A DNA stretch of 51,240 bases from Candidatus Kryptoniota bacterium (GTDB lineage: Bacteria; Bacteroidota; Ignavibacteria; Kryptoniales; JAKASW01), in NCBI GenBank assembly GCA_036567965.1, contig DATCTN010000013.1, positions 1-51,240 on the forward strand, read 5' to 3'. The number at the start of each line of letters is the position of its first letter. Within the stretch, counting starts at the first letter, position 1. The notes below the pieces were generated by a model, which was not told the DNA's origin, made no database searches, and was given only the letters and a program-made list of their open reading frames with translations. The translations under genes and the position numbers were made by a program. Of the stretch, positions 7,673 to 17,583 are shown piece by piece.

Positions 7673-8682
7673 AGGTTATTTGCTACGGTGAAGTTGTCAT
7701 AGACCTGATAGCGGAAAATAGGAGCACTATACTGCCTAAGGTTGGCGGCGCCCCCCTGAACGTGGCTGTCGGCCTGAGAAGACTTGGCGCCAGGAGTCTT
7801 TTTGTCTCGAGCATCGGAGCGGATTGGTTCGGAAAGCTGGCCATTGAATATCTTGATTCAAACGGAGTCGATCACTCCCTTGCTCTAAGAAAGAGCCTTG
7901 CGACCAGGCTTGCCCTGATCTTTCATGACAAGAACAACGAAAGATCGTTCGAATTCTCCCAAGGACTAGCGGCAGAGAACGTCCTGCCGGATAAAGAATT
8001 GCGATCAGCGTGTAGCTCCGGCCCGGGTGTTTTCTACTACGGTTCTTTTCCGTTTGCAAAGGGAAATTCACTGAATGCGTTTGAGAAACATGTGAGGCGG
8101 ATGCGTGACGCCGGAACCGTCACACTATTTGATCCGAATCTCAGGCTGGAAATTTTCACTTCTCCTTCTGATGCCATAAAGAAATGCCGACGGCTGGCGG
8201 CCTTCGCGGATGTCGTGAGATTAAACGTTGAAGAGTTGCTCCATCTGATGCGTCTAACGAACGATTATCGAAACAAGAAATCTTTGATCCGGAAGGCTGC
8301 CGCCGCCCTGGCAAAAAAAGGTCCGAGGGCCATCTTCATTACCGATGGAAGCCAAGGGAGCTATTTCTTTTCGGCAGGGGAAATAGAGTATTGCCCCGCG
8401 TTCGCCGTTGATGCCGTGGACACCACCGGATGTGGAGACGCTTTCACTGCCGCAGTTATCGCAGAACATCTCTGCACGAAGAAATCTGTCCCGATGCCGG
8501 ACGTTCTTCTTTTCGCAAATGCGGCCGGAGCTCTCGCCGCTACTAAGATGGGCGGTGGAGACTCGATGCCCACGCGACAATCAGTGGAGGAATTCGTGAA
8601 AATTCGCGAATCAAACAGGGGAAGTTCCGATGTCCCCAGGTCTTTTACCTCAAATCACGAACAGAATCATTTTTCTATTTAA
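7669..8682 (+). CDS. PfkB-family sugar kinase (fructokinase-like)
   Basis: A 337-residue ribokinase/PfkB-fold kinase that phosphorylates a sugar in the cytoplasm. The N-terminal signature GGAPLNVAVGLRRLG is typical of fructokinases. The second signature DTTGCGDAF lies at residues 251-259, with catalytic base D257. It starts at a TTG that overlaps the preceding stop (TTGA), with GGAGGAG at 7651-7657 in front, so it is translationally coupled to the dehydrogenase. If the dehydrogenase makes fructose, this enzyme would yield fructose 6-phosphate for pfkA. That route is inferred. Confidence 0.88.
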   Translation: MKVICYGEVVIDLIAENRSTILPKVGGAPLNVAVGLRRLGARSLFVSSIGADWFGKLAIEYLDSNGVDHSLALRKSLATRLALIFHDKNNERSFEFSQGLAAENVLPDKELRSACSSGPGVFYYGSFPFAKGNSLNAFEKHVRRMRDAGTVTLFDPNLRLEIFTSPSDAIKKCRRLAAFADVVRLNVEELLHLMRLTNDYRNKKSLIRKAAAALAKKGPRAIFITDGSQGSYFFSAGEIEYCPAFAVDAVDTTGCGDAFTAAVIAEHLCTKKSVPMPDVLLFANAAGALAATKMGGGDSMPTRQSVEEFVKIRESNRGSSDVPRSFTSNHEQNHFSI

Positions 8683-8703
8683 CTAAAAAGGAGGATTATC
8701 AAA

Positions 8704-8853
8704 ATGCTGTTCCGAAACGATCTTGGTCGGTTTATTGAGCTGGCCATCATTGTTCGAGGTCTTGGAAAAGATTCTATCTCGGTCAAGAAGTTCATCTGTT
8801 TTAGAATGTCAAATAACACCAAACTTAAAGGAGGATCACATGAACAAAGTTAA
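8704..8853 (+). CDS. Possible 49-aa leader ORF before the carbohydrate-binding protein
   Basis: An ATG with a near-perfect AAGGAGG at 8688-8694 (9-base spacing) opens a 49-codon frame. Its stop lies 14 bases inside the start of the gene at 8840, so the two would be translationally coupled. The product (begins MLFRNDLGRFIEL) resembles nothing I know. It may be a leader peptide, a decayed gene start, or a chance frame behind a duplicated ribosome binding site; a second AAGGAGG lies at 8828-8834. Confidence 0.35.
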   Translation: MLFRNDLGRFIELAIIVRGLGKDSISVKKFICFRMSNNTKLKGGSHEQS

Positions 8854-11413
8854 ACTTTCCTTCTGGTCCACGTTGGCTGTTCTCTTGATGGGTGTTTTGT
8901 TTGGTCCGCTAAATATTTTAGCTCAGACAAATTACACATTAAAGCAGATAGCCGGCTTTGAAGGGAGCGTGCCGTCTTTTTGGAATATGGGTAACCACCC
9001 ATCAGGCAGCACTCTTACCTGGGCTACCGACCAGTCTCTTTCTATGGGGCACTCTATAGAAATACAAAAGAGTGCAACATCGGATTCTGCATCCTGGATT
9101 TCAGACAATATGTGCGATATCTGGTCGCCGACGGTTACTGCGAACGTTGATCTTTTATTCGGTGCCATGGTTAAGACGTCGGGAGTAAATACAAGTCCGA
9201 CCTCCGACGATCAGAAGTGGTACATCGCATACAGTTTCTATGATAGTGCTGGGACTTTAATCGGCACCTTTAAACTTCCCATAGATCAAACGCAGGCGAC
9301 TAGCACAAGCTGGATAGCTGATACAACAAGCGTAGGAGAAGTCTCGCTCCCCAGAGCTGCGTGGAAAATGATTCTCAGTTTTGTCGGCGGTAAAAATGCA
9401 ACCGGAACTGTTTGGGCTGACAATTTTATTTTTACCGGAAGAGGAACCTGGGCTGGTCAAGATTGGAATACATCTTTAGGGGTGCCTACAGGCTGGTACT
9501 ATTGGCTGCCGCCAAATGGTGGAAATGACGGGCTAATAAATTCCGGATTCGAAAATACAGTAGTCACAAACTCAACCGCTCATTCCGGAAACTATTCTTT
9601 GGAATTCAATATGCCGGCAGGCAGGGATGCACATGATGGTTATGTTGGTACTCATCGTTTGCCATTTAGTGCAATCGATCCAACCATTAAACCCGGAGAT
9701 GTTATTCAAATAAGCGTTTGGATTAAAGGAAGTAATTTGCTCCCTGATTCAGCTGCCGCTCATCCAACTACATGGTCAGTCGGGATTACCCCACAGTTCG
9801 TTACTAAGCTTGGTAACAACGACGGCTATGATGGCACAGGAAGTGATTATAATTTCACATTTCCAAATGTTACTTCATTTGATTGGACAAAATATACTGT
9901 CGATGTTCCGGTTCCGACAAATCCAGCTACTTCGGGTTTGGAAATCCGGCTTCATGTTTATTCCACTTTTACGGGTACAGTGTATTTTGATGACATGAGT
10001 GTTACAAAGATTTCTAATCCGACATTTTCAGAAATTGCCGGATTTGAGGCTAATGAGCCGGCATTCTGGTACATGGGAAATAATCCCGGTAATAGCACAA
10101 TGAGTTGGGCTACTGATCAATCGGTGTCATTGGGACACTCTCTTAAAATTCAAAAAGGCGTTACAAGCGACTCTGCTGCATGGGTCTCAGAAAACATGTG
10201 CGATATCTGGTCGCCCGATGTTCCTGCAAATGTTGATCTACTCTTCGGAGCTTGGGTAAAGACTCAAAATGTCAATACAAATCCGACATCAGATGATCAG
10301 AAGTGGTATATCGCTTACACGTTTTATGATACTAATGGTGTATTGATCGGCACTGTTGAACTACCGATTAATCAATCGCTAGCCTCAAGTTCCACATGGA
10401 TTGCAGATACTACCACCGTTGGTCAGATATCTTTACCGAAAGACGCTTACAAAATGATTCTCAGTTTTGTCGGCGGCAGAAATGCAACCGGAACTGTTTG
10501 GGCTGACAATTTTATTTTTACCGGAAGAGGAACCTGGGCTGGTCAAGATTGGAATACATCTTTAGGGGTGCCTACAGGCTGGTACTATTGGCTGCCACCA
10601 AATGGTGGAAATGACGGACTATTAAATTCCGGATTTGAAAATACCGTCGTTACAAATGAGGCAGCACATAGCGGAAGCTATTCGCTGAAATTTGTAATGC
10701 CTGCAGGAAGAGATACGCATGATGGCTTTGTAAGCACTCATAGAATGCCTTTCACTTATATTGATTCGACGATTCATCCTGGTGATTATCTCACAGTCGG
10801 TATCTGGATTAAAGCAAGCAATCTGTTACCGGATTCTGCAGCTGCACATCCGGGGCAATGGGGTGTTGGAATAACCCCCCAATTCTTTACTCAATTGGGA
10901 AATAACGATGGCTTTTCTGGAACTGGTCCGGATTCCGTATTTACTTTACCGGCTGTTACATCATTTGATTGGACTCAATTCTTTATTGGTTTTCAGGTAC
11001 CCAGTGACAAGGTTTATACGGGTGCGGAATTTCGCATTCATATATATTCCTTGTTTAGCGGTACAGTCTATTTTGATGACATGACAGTTCAAGAGGGTCT
11101 CACCGGGGTCAAAGATATCGGCAAATTAATTCCGGCAAAGTTCGAAGTTTTCCAGAATTATCCAAATCCGTTTAATCCGACAACCACCGTTAGTTATGCG
11201 TTGCCTAATCCTTCGCTTGTCAAAGTAGTAATTTATGATATTCTTGGACGTGAAGTGAAAACGCTCGTCGACGATAAGCAGGGACCTGGGGTTCACAATG
11301 TTATCTGGGGCGGATTAAATAATTCCGGACAACAAGTAGCCAGCGGAATTTATATTATTAGAGTTACCGCCGGTAGTAATGTTCAAGTAAAAAAGATGCT
11401 TTTGTTGAAGTAA
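8840..11413 (+). CDS. Secreted duplicated carbohydrate-binding-like protein with T9SS tail
   Basis: An 857-residue exported protein with signal peptide 1 to about 29 (ending ILAQ). The ATG at 8840 is chosen because AAGGAGG precedes it and the signal peptide begins there; a longer TTG-started reading has neither. Two repeats of about 360 residues follow (about 31-391 and 392-752). Each pairs a beta-rich module beginning IAGFE with a second module beginning SGFENTVVTN, of the jelly-roll type seen in carbohydrate-binding modules. No catalytic motif is evident. The tail from about 764 has QNYPNPFNPTTTV and ends KKMLLLK, predicting T9SS export to the cell surface. It likely binds the polysaccharide substrate of the locus. 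A strong terminator follows. Confidence 0.78.
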   Translation: MNKVKLSFWSTLAVLLMGVLFGPLNILAQTNYTLKQIAGFEGSVPSFWNMGNHPSGSTLTWATDQSLSMGHSIEIQKSATSDSASWISDNMCDIWSPTVTANVDLLFGAMVKTSGVNTSPTSDDQKWYIAYSFYDSAGTLIGTFKLPIDQTQATSTSWIADTTSVGEVSLPRAAWKMILSFVGGKNATGTVWADNFIFTGRGTWAGQDWNTSLGVPTGWYYWLPPNGGNDGLINSGFENTVVTNSTAHSGNYSLEFNMPAGRDAHDGYVGTHRLPFSAIDPTIKPGDVIQISVWIKGSNLLPDSAAAHPTTWSVGITPQFVTKLGNNDGYDGTGSDYNFTFPNVTSFDWTKYTVDVPVPTNPATSGLEIRLHVYSTFTGTVYFDDMSVTKISNPTFSEIAGFEANEPAFWYMGNNPGNSTMSWATDQSVSLGHSLKIQKGVTSDSAAWVSENMCDIWSPDVPANVDLLFGAWVKTQNVNTNPTSDDQKWYIAYTFYDTNGVLIGTVELPINQSLASSSTWIADTTTVGQISLPKDAYKMILSFVGGRNATGTVWADNFIFTGRGTWAGQDWNTSLGVPTGWYYWLPPNGGNDGLLNSGFENTVVTNEAAHSGSYSLKFVMPAGRDTHDGFVSTHRMPFTYIDSTIHPGDYLTVGIWIKASNLLPDSAAAHPGQWGVGITPQFFTQLGNNDGFSGTGPDSVFTLPAVTSFDWTQFFIGFQVPSDKVYTGAEFRIHIYSLFSGTVYFDDMTVQEGLTGVKDIGKLIPAKFEVFQNYPNPFNPTTTVSYALPNPSLVKVVIYDILGREVKTLVDDKQGPGVHNVIWGGLNNSGQQVASGIYIIRVTAGSNVQVKKMLLLK
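9370..10640 (+). repeat. Tandem internal duplication within the carbohydrate-binding gene
   Basis: The two halves of the gene are homologous throughout, but a segment of about 180 bases (about 9370-9550 and 10455-10640) is almost identical in DNA, including synonymous sites. The rest has diverged to clearly different codons. This pattern suggests a recent local gene conversion between older repeats. Confidence 0.7.
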
Positions 11414-11421
11414 CTTTTCAT

Positions 11422-11460
11422 AACCTTCGGGGTCAGTGTCTCTGATCCCGAAGGTTTTTT
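11422..11460 (+). terminator. Rho-independent terminator
   Basis: A 15-base stem (AACCTTCGGGGTCAG with CTGATCCCGAAGGTT, one G-T pair) and a 5-base loop are followed by a run of T. It begins nine bases after the stop of the carbohydrate-binding gene and separates it from the TonB receptor gene. Confidence 0.9.
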
Positions 11461-11522
11461 ATTTGTAAGGCAAGCAAATAATCCTCTTGCTTAACACTCG
11501 TCAATCAGCAAGTGAAAAAGCC

Positions 11523-14213
11523 ATGAGCAATTTTTACAAAGTGTTAAAAAATCTTTTACAATGTTTTTTAACTGTGGCGCTGTTGTCTGTCGATCTTTTT
11601 GCCGGAACGACGGGAAAGATAGCAGGCAGAGTTGTTGATGCCAAGACCAAAGAACCGCTGATAGGCGTTAACGTGCTCATTGTCGGTACATCAATGGGAG
11701 GCGCAACCGACGTTGATGGGAACTATTTTATTTTGAATGTACCGCCGGGTGCATATGAAGTGAAAGCATCCACGGTCGGATATGGTGCGGTGGTGGAAGA
11801 GAATGTGCGCGTATCCGCGGATCAAACTACCAAACTTAATTTTGAACTAAGCGAACAAGCAGTTCAGGTACAAACTGTTGTTGTTACCGCATCGAAGCCG
11901 ATAGTTCAAAAGGATCTTACTTCAACTCAATCTAGTATTTCAGGAAGCAACATCTCCCTGCTTCCGGTTGAAGACGTTCAGTCTGTTATAAATCTTCAAG
12001 CAGGCGTGGTCGACGGTCACTTTAGGGGCGGCAGATTGGGCGAAGTAAAATATTTAATTGACGGCGTTTCGGTCAACGATGTTTATTCCGGCGACGCCAC
12101 CATGGAAGCAGCTACTAACAGCATCCAGGAATTGCAGGTAATTACCGGCACATTTAACGCCGAGTACGGACAGGCTATGTCCGGCGTCGTAAATCAAATT
12201 ACTAAAATTCCGGAAGATCATTATAACGGCGGTCTCTCCGTCTATTCAGGGGATTACGCTACTTCGAGGACGAATCTCTTTCAGTACATGGGCGGATTTA
12301 ATCCATCAAGAACTTATAATATTCAGGGTAACTTGAGCGGCCCTATTCCATTATCGGATCAGTTTGCCAAATTTTTTGCATCTGCAAGATATCTTAGTGA
12401 TGACGGATATCTTTACGGGAAAAGAGTGTTTAACCCGCAGGACTCCTCGAACTTTTCATCCGACGACCCCAGTAAATGGTACATTGGAGCTACCGGTAAT
12501 GGCGCAGACGTTCCGATGAATTTTTCCAGGCAATTAACTTTGCAGGGCAAACTCAATTTTAAAGTCGGGCAGGGTAGAGGAATCGTACTCGAAGGACTTT
12601 ACCAAAAACACGATTACGAAAACTATGACCACATGTTTATACTAGACCCTGATGGTAATTATAAGAATTACGAATACAGCTATCTCGCCAGTTTAAGTTA
12701 CACCCATGTCTTCAGCGAGTCTGCATTTCTTGATCTGATGGCTTCGAATTATACTTCGGATTATAAGCAGTACGCTTTTGCTAATCCACTTGACCCGCAA
12801 TATCAAAATCAGGATTTGTTTAGTGAAGTGAGCGGGAATGCTCTTTACGTTGGCGGAACCCAGAACTGGCATTTTATGCATAATACAAAAACGTATACTC
12901 TTAAGGCCGATTTTACCGATCAATTAAATTACATCCATGAATTGAAGACCGGCTTTGAAGCCGATCTAAATAAACTAAATTACCAAGATTTCCAGGTTTT
13001 GGTTGATGCATCGACCGGCAATAAACCAGCACTTCCTACGCCCGGCACTTTTGATTATAACGTTTATAACAACCACCCTTATCAGGTCGCAGCTTATATT
13101 CAGGACAAAATCGAACTTGATTATCTAATAGTGAATGTCGGACTCAGGTTCGATTATTTTCAGCCTGATGCTAGCGTTCTTAATGATCCGAATAATATAG
13201 CGGAGCTTGATACCTTACTTCCGCCTTTTCCAAGCAAATATTTTCACAGGGCATCTGCCAAATATCAATGGAGCCCGAGGCTTGGTATTTCTTATCCGAT
13301 GAGCGACAAAGGCGCGATACATATTTCGTACGGACATTTTTTCCAGGTTCCTCCATTCCAATATTTATATGATAATCCGAATTTCAGAATTCCTCTCACG
13401 GGGAATTATCCCGATTTGGTCGGCAATACTATCGGCAATGCAGATCTGAAGCCGCAGGAAACTGTTATGTACGAAATAGGACTTCAGCAGGCGTTGACAG
13501 ATGATATAGGATTAAACGTAACTGCTTATTACAAGGACATTCGTAATCTTTTGGGGGTCGAACTTTTTGTAAAAAATAATTTTAAGAAGTTTGCGGAATA
13601 CATAAATACGGACTACGGTGACGTAACCGGTTTCACTCTTTCTTTGGATAAGAAATTTACCAACGGTATCGGTGCAAGTGTTGACTATACGTTTCAAGTT
13701 GCCAAAGGCGATGCTTCTGATCCTAATGAAGCTTACAACCTTGCTCAGGCTTCACCTCCCATAGAAGCGAATAAGCAACTGGTTTCGCTTGATTGGGATA
13801 GACGCAACTCATTGAATTTCACAATCACTACTGGTATCCCGGGTGATTTTATTGCCAGCGCTGTCGGGCAATTAGGTACGGGTCTGCCTTATACTCCTTC
13901 GTATCAAAATCAAAGAACCGGTCTAGAAAACAGTTCTAACAAGCCGACATTCTTCGACGTGGATATTTTTCTAACAAAATATTTAAAACTTTTCGGAATC
14001 AACTTTTCTATATTTGCAAAAATCTATAACGTCTTTGATACTCCTGATGAGCTTGACGTATTTACTGATACCGGCAGAGCGGGTTACACACTCGATGAAA
14101 CACGAGCGCAAGCTCCGCCGAGGGGGGTTAATACGATACAAGAATATTTTACAAGACCGGATTTTTATTCGGCTCCAAGGCAAGTGTTGCTTGGAATGTC
14201 CATGGATTTTTGA
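11523..14213 (+). CDS. TonB-dependent outer-membrane receptor
   Basis: An 896-residue outer-membrane transporter energised by TonB. The ATG at 11523 gives a proper signal peptide (to about residue 28, ending DLFAG), so the earlier TTG at 11487 is not used here. Residues about 31-110 form a carboxypeptidase-regulatory-like beta-sandwich (GKIAGRVVDAKTKEPLIGVN), followed by the plug domain (TVVVTASKP, FRGGRLGEVKYLIDGV, ELQVITGTFNAEYGQ). A long beta-barrel ends in MDF with the expected C-terminal aromatic. The barrel type resembles SusC-like importers, yet no SusD gene is near. Instead the next genes are a large exported protein and a PorV-like protein. The substrate is probably an oligosaccharide of the locus, by context. 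Confidence 0.88.
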   Translation: MSNFYKVLKNLLQCFLTVALLSVDLFAGTTGKIAGRVVDAKTKEPLIGVNVLIVGTSMGGATDVDGNYFILNVPPGAYEVKASTVGYGAVVEENVRVSADQTTKLNFELSEQAVQVQTVVVTASKPIVQKDLTSTQSSISGSNISLLPVEDVQSVINLQAGVVDGHFRGGRLGEVKYLIDGVSVNDVYSGDATMEAATNSIQELQVITGTFNAEYGQAMSGVVNQITKIPEDHYNGGLSVYSGDYATSRTNLFQYMGGFNPSRTYNIQGNLSGPIPLSDQFAKFFASARYLSDDGYLYGKRVFNPQDSSNFSSDDPSKWYIGATGNGADVPMNFSRQLTLQGKLNFKVGQGRGIVLEGLYQKHDYENYDHMFILDPDGNYKNYEYSYLASLSYTHVFSESAFLDLMASNYTSDYKQYAFANPLDPQYQNQDLFSEVSGNALYVGGTQNWHFMHNTKTYTLKADFTDQLNYIHELKTGFEADLNKLNYQDFQVLVDASTGNKPALPTPGTFDYNVYNNHPYQVAAYIQDKIELDYLIVNVGLRFDYFQPDASVLNDPNNIAELDTLLPPFPSKYFHRASAKYQWSPRLGISYPMSDKGAIHISYGHFFQVPPFQYLYDNPNFRIPLTGNYPDLVGNTIGNADLKPQETVMYEIGLQQALTDDIGLNVTAYYKDIRNLLGVELFVKNNFKKFAEYINTDYGDVTGFTLSLDKKFTNGIGASVDYTFQVAKGDASDPNEAYNLAQASPPIEANKQLVSLDWDRRNSLNFTITTGIPGDFIASAVGQLGTGLPYTPSYQNQRTGLENSSNKPTFFDVDIFLTKYLKLFGINFSIFAKIYNVFDTPDELDVFTDTGRAGYTLDETRAQAPPRGVNTIQEYFTRPDFYSAPRQVLLGMSMDF

Positions 14214-14237
14214 TTTAGAACTTTGAGGTAGGTTGCC

Positions 14238-17200
14238 GTGAAAACTAAATGGTCGCCAGATTATTTTTTCCTTCTTGTCGGAATAATACTTTTATGTTCA
14301 TCAAGAAGCTTTGCACAGCAAATTGTCGATAAGAATAAAGGCAATCATAACTATACTAAAATGGGAATGATGGACGGCAATCTCGTCCAGACCGTCTTTT
14401 ACAACTTCGGTGAAGTTGCCGACTGGCAGAACGAGCCGACATTGAGCGGTGTGTGGCCCAAAGGGACAAACCATACTTATGTCGATGGTGTCGCCATTAT
14501 AGTCCAGTCAGAAGTAAACAAGGATGGACAGACGTTTCATCCGCTTGAAACTAATTACTACGAATATACTCGGTATAATCCTGCTACCGGAGTTACTTAC
14601 GGCTGGTGGCCACTACCAGGCTACGCAAACCCAAATCAATCCAGCGTTGCACGAAGCGACGATCCAACCACGTGGCCCTCAACTTGGCCGGACAGACCAA
14701 GCGATTGGAATGGAACGTGGGACGGCTTCTTTGGAAAGGGAATTCGAAATGCCGACCTCGAATCATACTTTGTTTTCGATGACAATGAAGACCGCGATTA
14801 CATAAATAGATATGGCTTTCACCCGGATGCTGAAGATACCACAAGAGGCGGATTGGGGATGCAGGTTCACGGAAGAGGGTTCCAGTGGTCCCAGGTTTTA
14901 GCCGAAGACGTAATCTTCTGGTATTATGAAATTACGAACATGGGCACTACCGACTATCCCAAAACTCTATTTGCTCAATATGTCGACTGGGGTATAGGCG
15001 GTCATGACAACTCTTCGAACAACGCGGGAGATTATGATCAGCTATTAAATATTTCTTATGCATGGTCAACAGTTTCTTATGGAAGCCCCGGACATTGGAG
15101 TCCTGTTGGAATGGCTGGCTATGCGTTTCTCGAAAGTCCGGGAATAGATTACGATGGCATCGATAACGACCATGATGGTATGATTGACGAAACCAGAGAC
15201 GATCCCGCCGCAACTTGGCCGCATTACCCCGAACTTCATGGCCCTATTTACGAAGCGTCATCGCCTTACGCAGAAAGGTTACAAAAGCTCTATGGCGTTC
15301 CACCTGTTGCACCTGGCGGGGTAAAAGCGGCGTTCATTGCAACTCACGATACTGTTGCCTTCTTAAAGTTTTTTAATTACGGGTCAATTGATGACGTTCC
15401 TGCGGTTCAAAATAAATTGTGGTGGCCCGGTGATGAAAATGGAAATTGGAATCCGCAGTATGATGATGTCGGCAGTGATGGTATTGGTCCGTATGATGCC
15501 AATTACACAGGTCCTGATGCGGACAGTACCGAAGGAAATTTGAGACCGGACCAGGGCGAGCCTCATTTTGGTATATTGGATAAAGACGAATCAGACCAGC
15601 TTGGCTTAACAGGATTTTTGATAGCTGCTGTTCACACTTACGATTTGAATAACGATGAAAGAAACTGGGGTGCATTGTCGGCTCTGCCTTCTCCTCATGG
15701 CCAAACTTTAGTTGGAGTAAACCTGGCAAATTATTTTTCAAGCTATATGTTCCATATGGATGGCAGGAATACTTATTCGCAATCGCAGGGACAAATTGAA
15801 GAGACAGGCGAAACACAGAGATATTCCATGGCGTTAATTTTTGGAATTAACGCAGATGACCTCTTTAGAAGAAAGAATACAGTCCAATCTATTTATAACG
15901 CAAGTTATAATTTTGCTAAACCGCCCGACAAGCCGATTGTCACATCAATTGCCGGCGACCACAGAGTTACTTTGTATTGGGATGACAGAGCTGAGCGTAC
16001 GTTCGATGCTTTCTATCAGCGCGTAAATTTTGAGGGCTACAGAATTTACCGTTCTACCGACCCTAATTTTCTTGAAGACCAGATCATTACCGATGCTTAT
16101 GGCAAACCGACATTCAGACAGCCTCTCGCTCAATTTGATCTTGTGGATAGTGTCAGCGGGTTGTTTCCGATTTCTGTAAACGGTGCTATGTTTTATCAGG
16201 GAGACAACTCCGGACTTCAGCATTCTTACGTAGATACTACCGTCGAAAACGGACAAACTTATTTTTATGCTGTATGTGCTTACGATAAAGGTTTTCTGAC
16301 CACAAACGTTGCCGGTCAGCAAGAAGGAATACCTCCCGCAGAGACAACCAGCATTATAAAGGAAGATGCGGCTGGTCATTACACAACGGATGTCAATACC
16401 GCCGTAGTTATTCCCAGTGCACCAGCGGCTGGTTATGTTCCCCCTGGAATATCTTCTGTAATTGCGAGCGGTCCCGGTACAGGTACCGAATCGATCCAGA
16501 TACTTAATCCGGATTCAATAAAGAACTATGACACATACCGTGTGGTGTTCAAGGATAATTCTAAATTTCATGCCGACCCTGCTCCATATTACGCGGTGAT
16601 CAATTACTCGGATAATGATACGCTCGTTCGTTTTACCCAATTCATAGGCAATCAAGCCATGACTCCGGTAATCGATGGCTTGAGCATAGGACTAAATAAC
16701 GACACAAGCGTTACAATCAACCAGAGTAAATCCAGCTGGCAGACTGGAAGCAGCAGCTACATAGTCCAACTTGGATTTGATCCCAGGTACGCTAATAGTT
16801 TTGCAGGTCAACGTGTAAACTTTCCGGCAGATTTTGAAATTACCCTTACTCAGCCGGGACAGGGAGATACTTCATACCCGACAAGTGTTTTTGCTCAGCC
16901 GATACCTTCCAACGTAATTATTAAGGATGTTACCGATAGTATTCCCCATATGCAGTTCATGTTCTTCGATAACAATAACGATCAACAATTCGATGCCGGA
17001 GATGCTATCTTTATTATCGCGGGTGATTCTATTAGCGGGAAGGTAACCAGTAACTCAAACCGTCATGTCGGGTGGTCGATCTCATTGATTCAGGATACTT
17101 CCATCGCTGCTGCTAAACAAAAGGCTCCTCAGCCGGGTGACATTTACGAACTTTTCACTACCAAACCGTTCAGGACCGGCGAATATTATCAGTTCACAAC

Positions 17201-17549
17201 AAAAGCATCGTACTTTGACAAATCGAAATTTCTCCAAGACATGAACGACATTGCAGTAGTTCCGAATCCATATCCAGGAGCAGCTTCATGGGAACCGGCT
17301 TCACAGCAAGTAGGAAGAGGAGAAAGGTTAGTCTACTTTATTCACCTTCCCAACAATTGCACGATAAGAATTTTTACGCTAAGCGGAAATCTTGTTCAAA
17401 CACTTCATCATCAAAGTAATTTTGCAGACGGACAAGAGCCATGGAATCTTGTTTCAAAAGATGGAATGGATATCTCCTTCGGAATTTATGTTTTTGTAGT
17501 GGAGTCACAATTAGGAAAGAAAATCGGCAGGTTCGCTGTAATCAAATGA
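14238..17549 (+). CDS. Large exported protein with FN3-like domain and T9SS-like C-terminus
   Basis: A 1103-residue protein with signal peptide 1-26 (ending SFAQ) and a GTG start behind TTGAGGTAGG. No enzyme family is recognised. The N-terminal half is rich in Trp/Tyr and has acidic loops (DDNEDRD, YDGIDNDHDGMIDE) like calcium-binding surface repeats. A fibronectin type III-like domain lies at about 562-680 (RVTLYWDDRAE, YRIYRSTDPN). The last ~95 residues (VVPNPYPGA, IRIFTLSGNLV, GIYVFVVES, FAVIK) look like a divergent sorting tail. It lies between the TonB receptor and the PorV-like gene with short gaps, and probably works with the receptor at the surface, perhaps in the place SusD takes in Bacteroides. 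That role is inferred. Confidence 0.65.
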   Translation: MKTKWSPDYFFLLVGIILLCSSRSFAQQIVDKNKGNHNYTKMGMMDGNLVQTVFYNFGEVADWQNEPTLSGVWPKGTNHTYVDGVAIIVQSEVNKDGQTFHPLETNYYEYTRYNPATGVTYGWWPLPGYANPNQSSVARSDDPTTWPSTWPDRPSDWNGTWDGFFGKGIRNADLESYFVFDDNEDRDYINRYGFHPDAEDTTRGGLGMQVHGRGFQWSQVLAEDVIFWYYEITNMGTTDYPKTLFAQYVDWGIGGHDNSSNNAGDYDQLLNISYAWSTVSYGSPGHWSPVGMAGYAFLESPGIDYDGIDNDHDGMIDETRDDPAATWPHYPELHGPIYEASSPYAERLQKLYGVPPVAPGGVKAAFIATHDTVAFLKFFNYGSIDDVPAVQNKLWWPGDENGNWNPQYDDVGSDGIGPYDANYTGPDADSTEGNLRPDQGEPHFGILDKDESDQLGLTGFLIAAVHTYDLNNDERNWGALSALPSPHGQTLVGVNLANYFSSYMFHMDGRNTYSQSQGQIEETGETQRYSMALIFGINADDLFRRKNTVQSIYNASYNFAKPPDKPIVTSIAGDHRVTLYWDDRAERTFDAFYQRVNFEGYRIYRSTDPNFLEDQIITDAYGKPTFRQPLAQFDLVDSVSGLFPISVNGAMFYQGDNSGLQHSYVDTTVENGQTYFYAVCAYDKGFLTTNVAGQQEGIPPAETTSIIKEDAAGHYTTDVNTAVVIPSAPAAGYVPPGISSVIASGPGTGTESIQILNPDSIKNYDTYRVVFKDNSKFHADPAPYYAVINYSDNDTLVRFTQFIGNQAMTPVIDGLSIGLNNDTSVTINQSKSSWQTGSSSYIVQLGFDPRYANSFAGQRVNFPADFEITLTQPGQGDTSYPTSVFAQPIPSNVIIKDVTDSIPHMQFMFFDNNNDQQFDAGDAIFIIAGDSISGKVTSNSNRHVGWSISLIQDTSIAAAKQKAPQPGDIYELFTTKPFRTGEYYQFTTKASYFDKSKFLQDMNDIAVVPNPYPGAASWEPASQQVGRGERLVYFIHLPNNCTIRIFTLSGNLVQTLHHQSNFADGQEPWNLVSKDGMDISFGIYVFVVESQLGKKIGRFAVIK

Positions 17550-17583
17550 ACACGCTGGGCGGAATTTTGGCTGAGAGGCGTTT

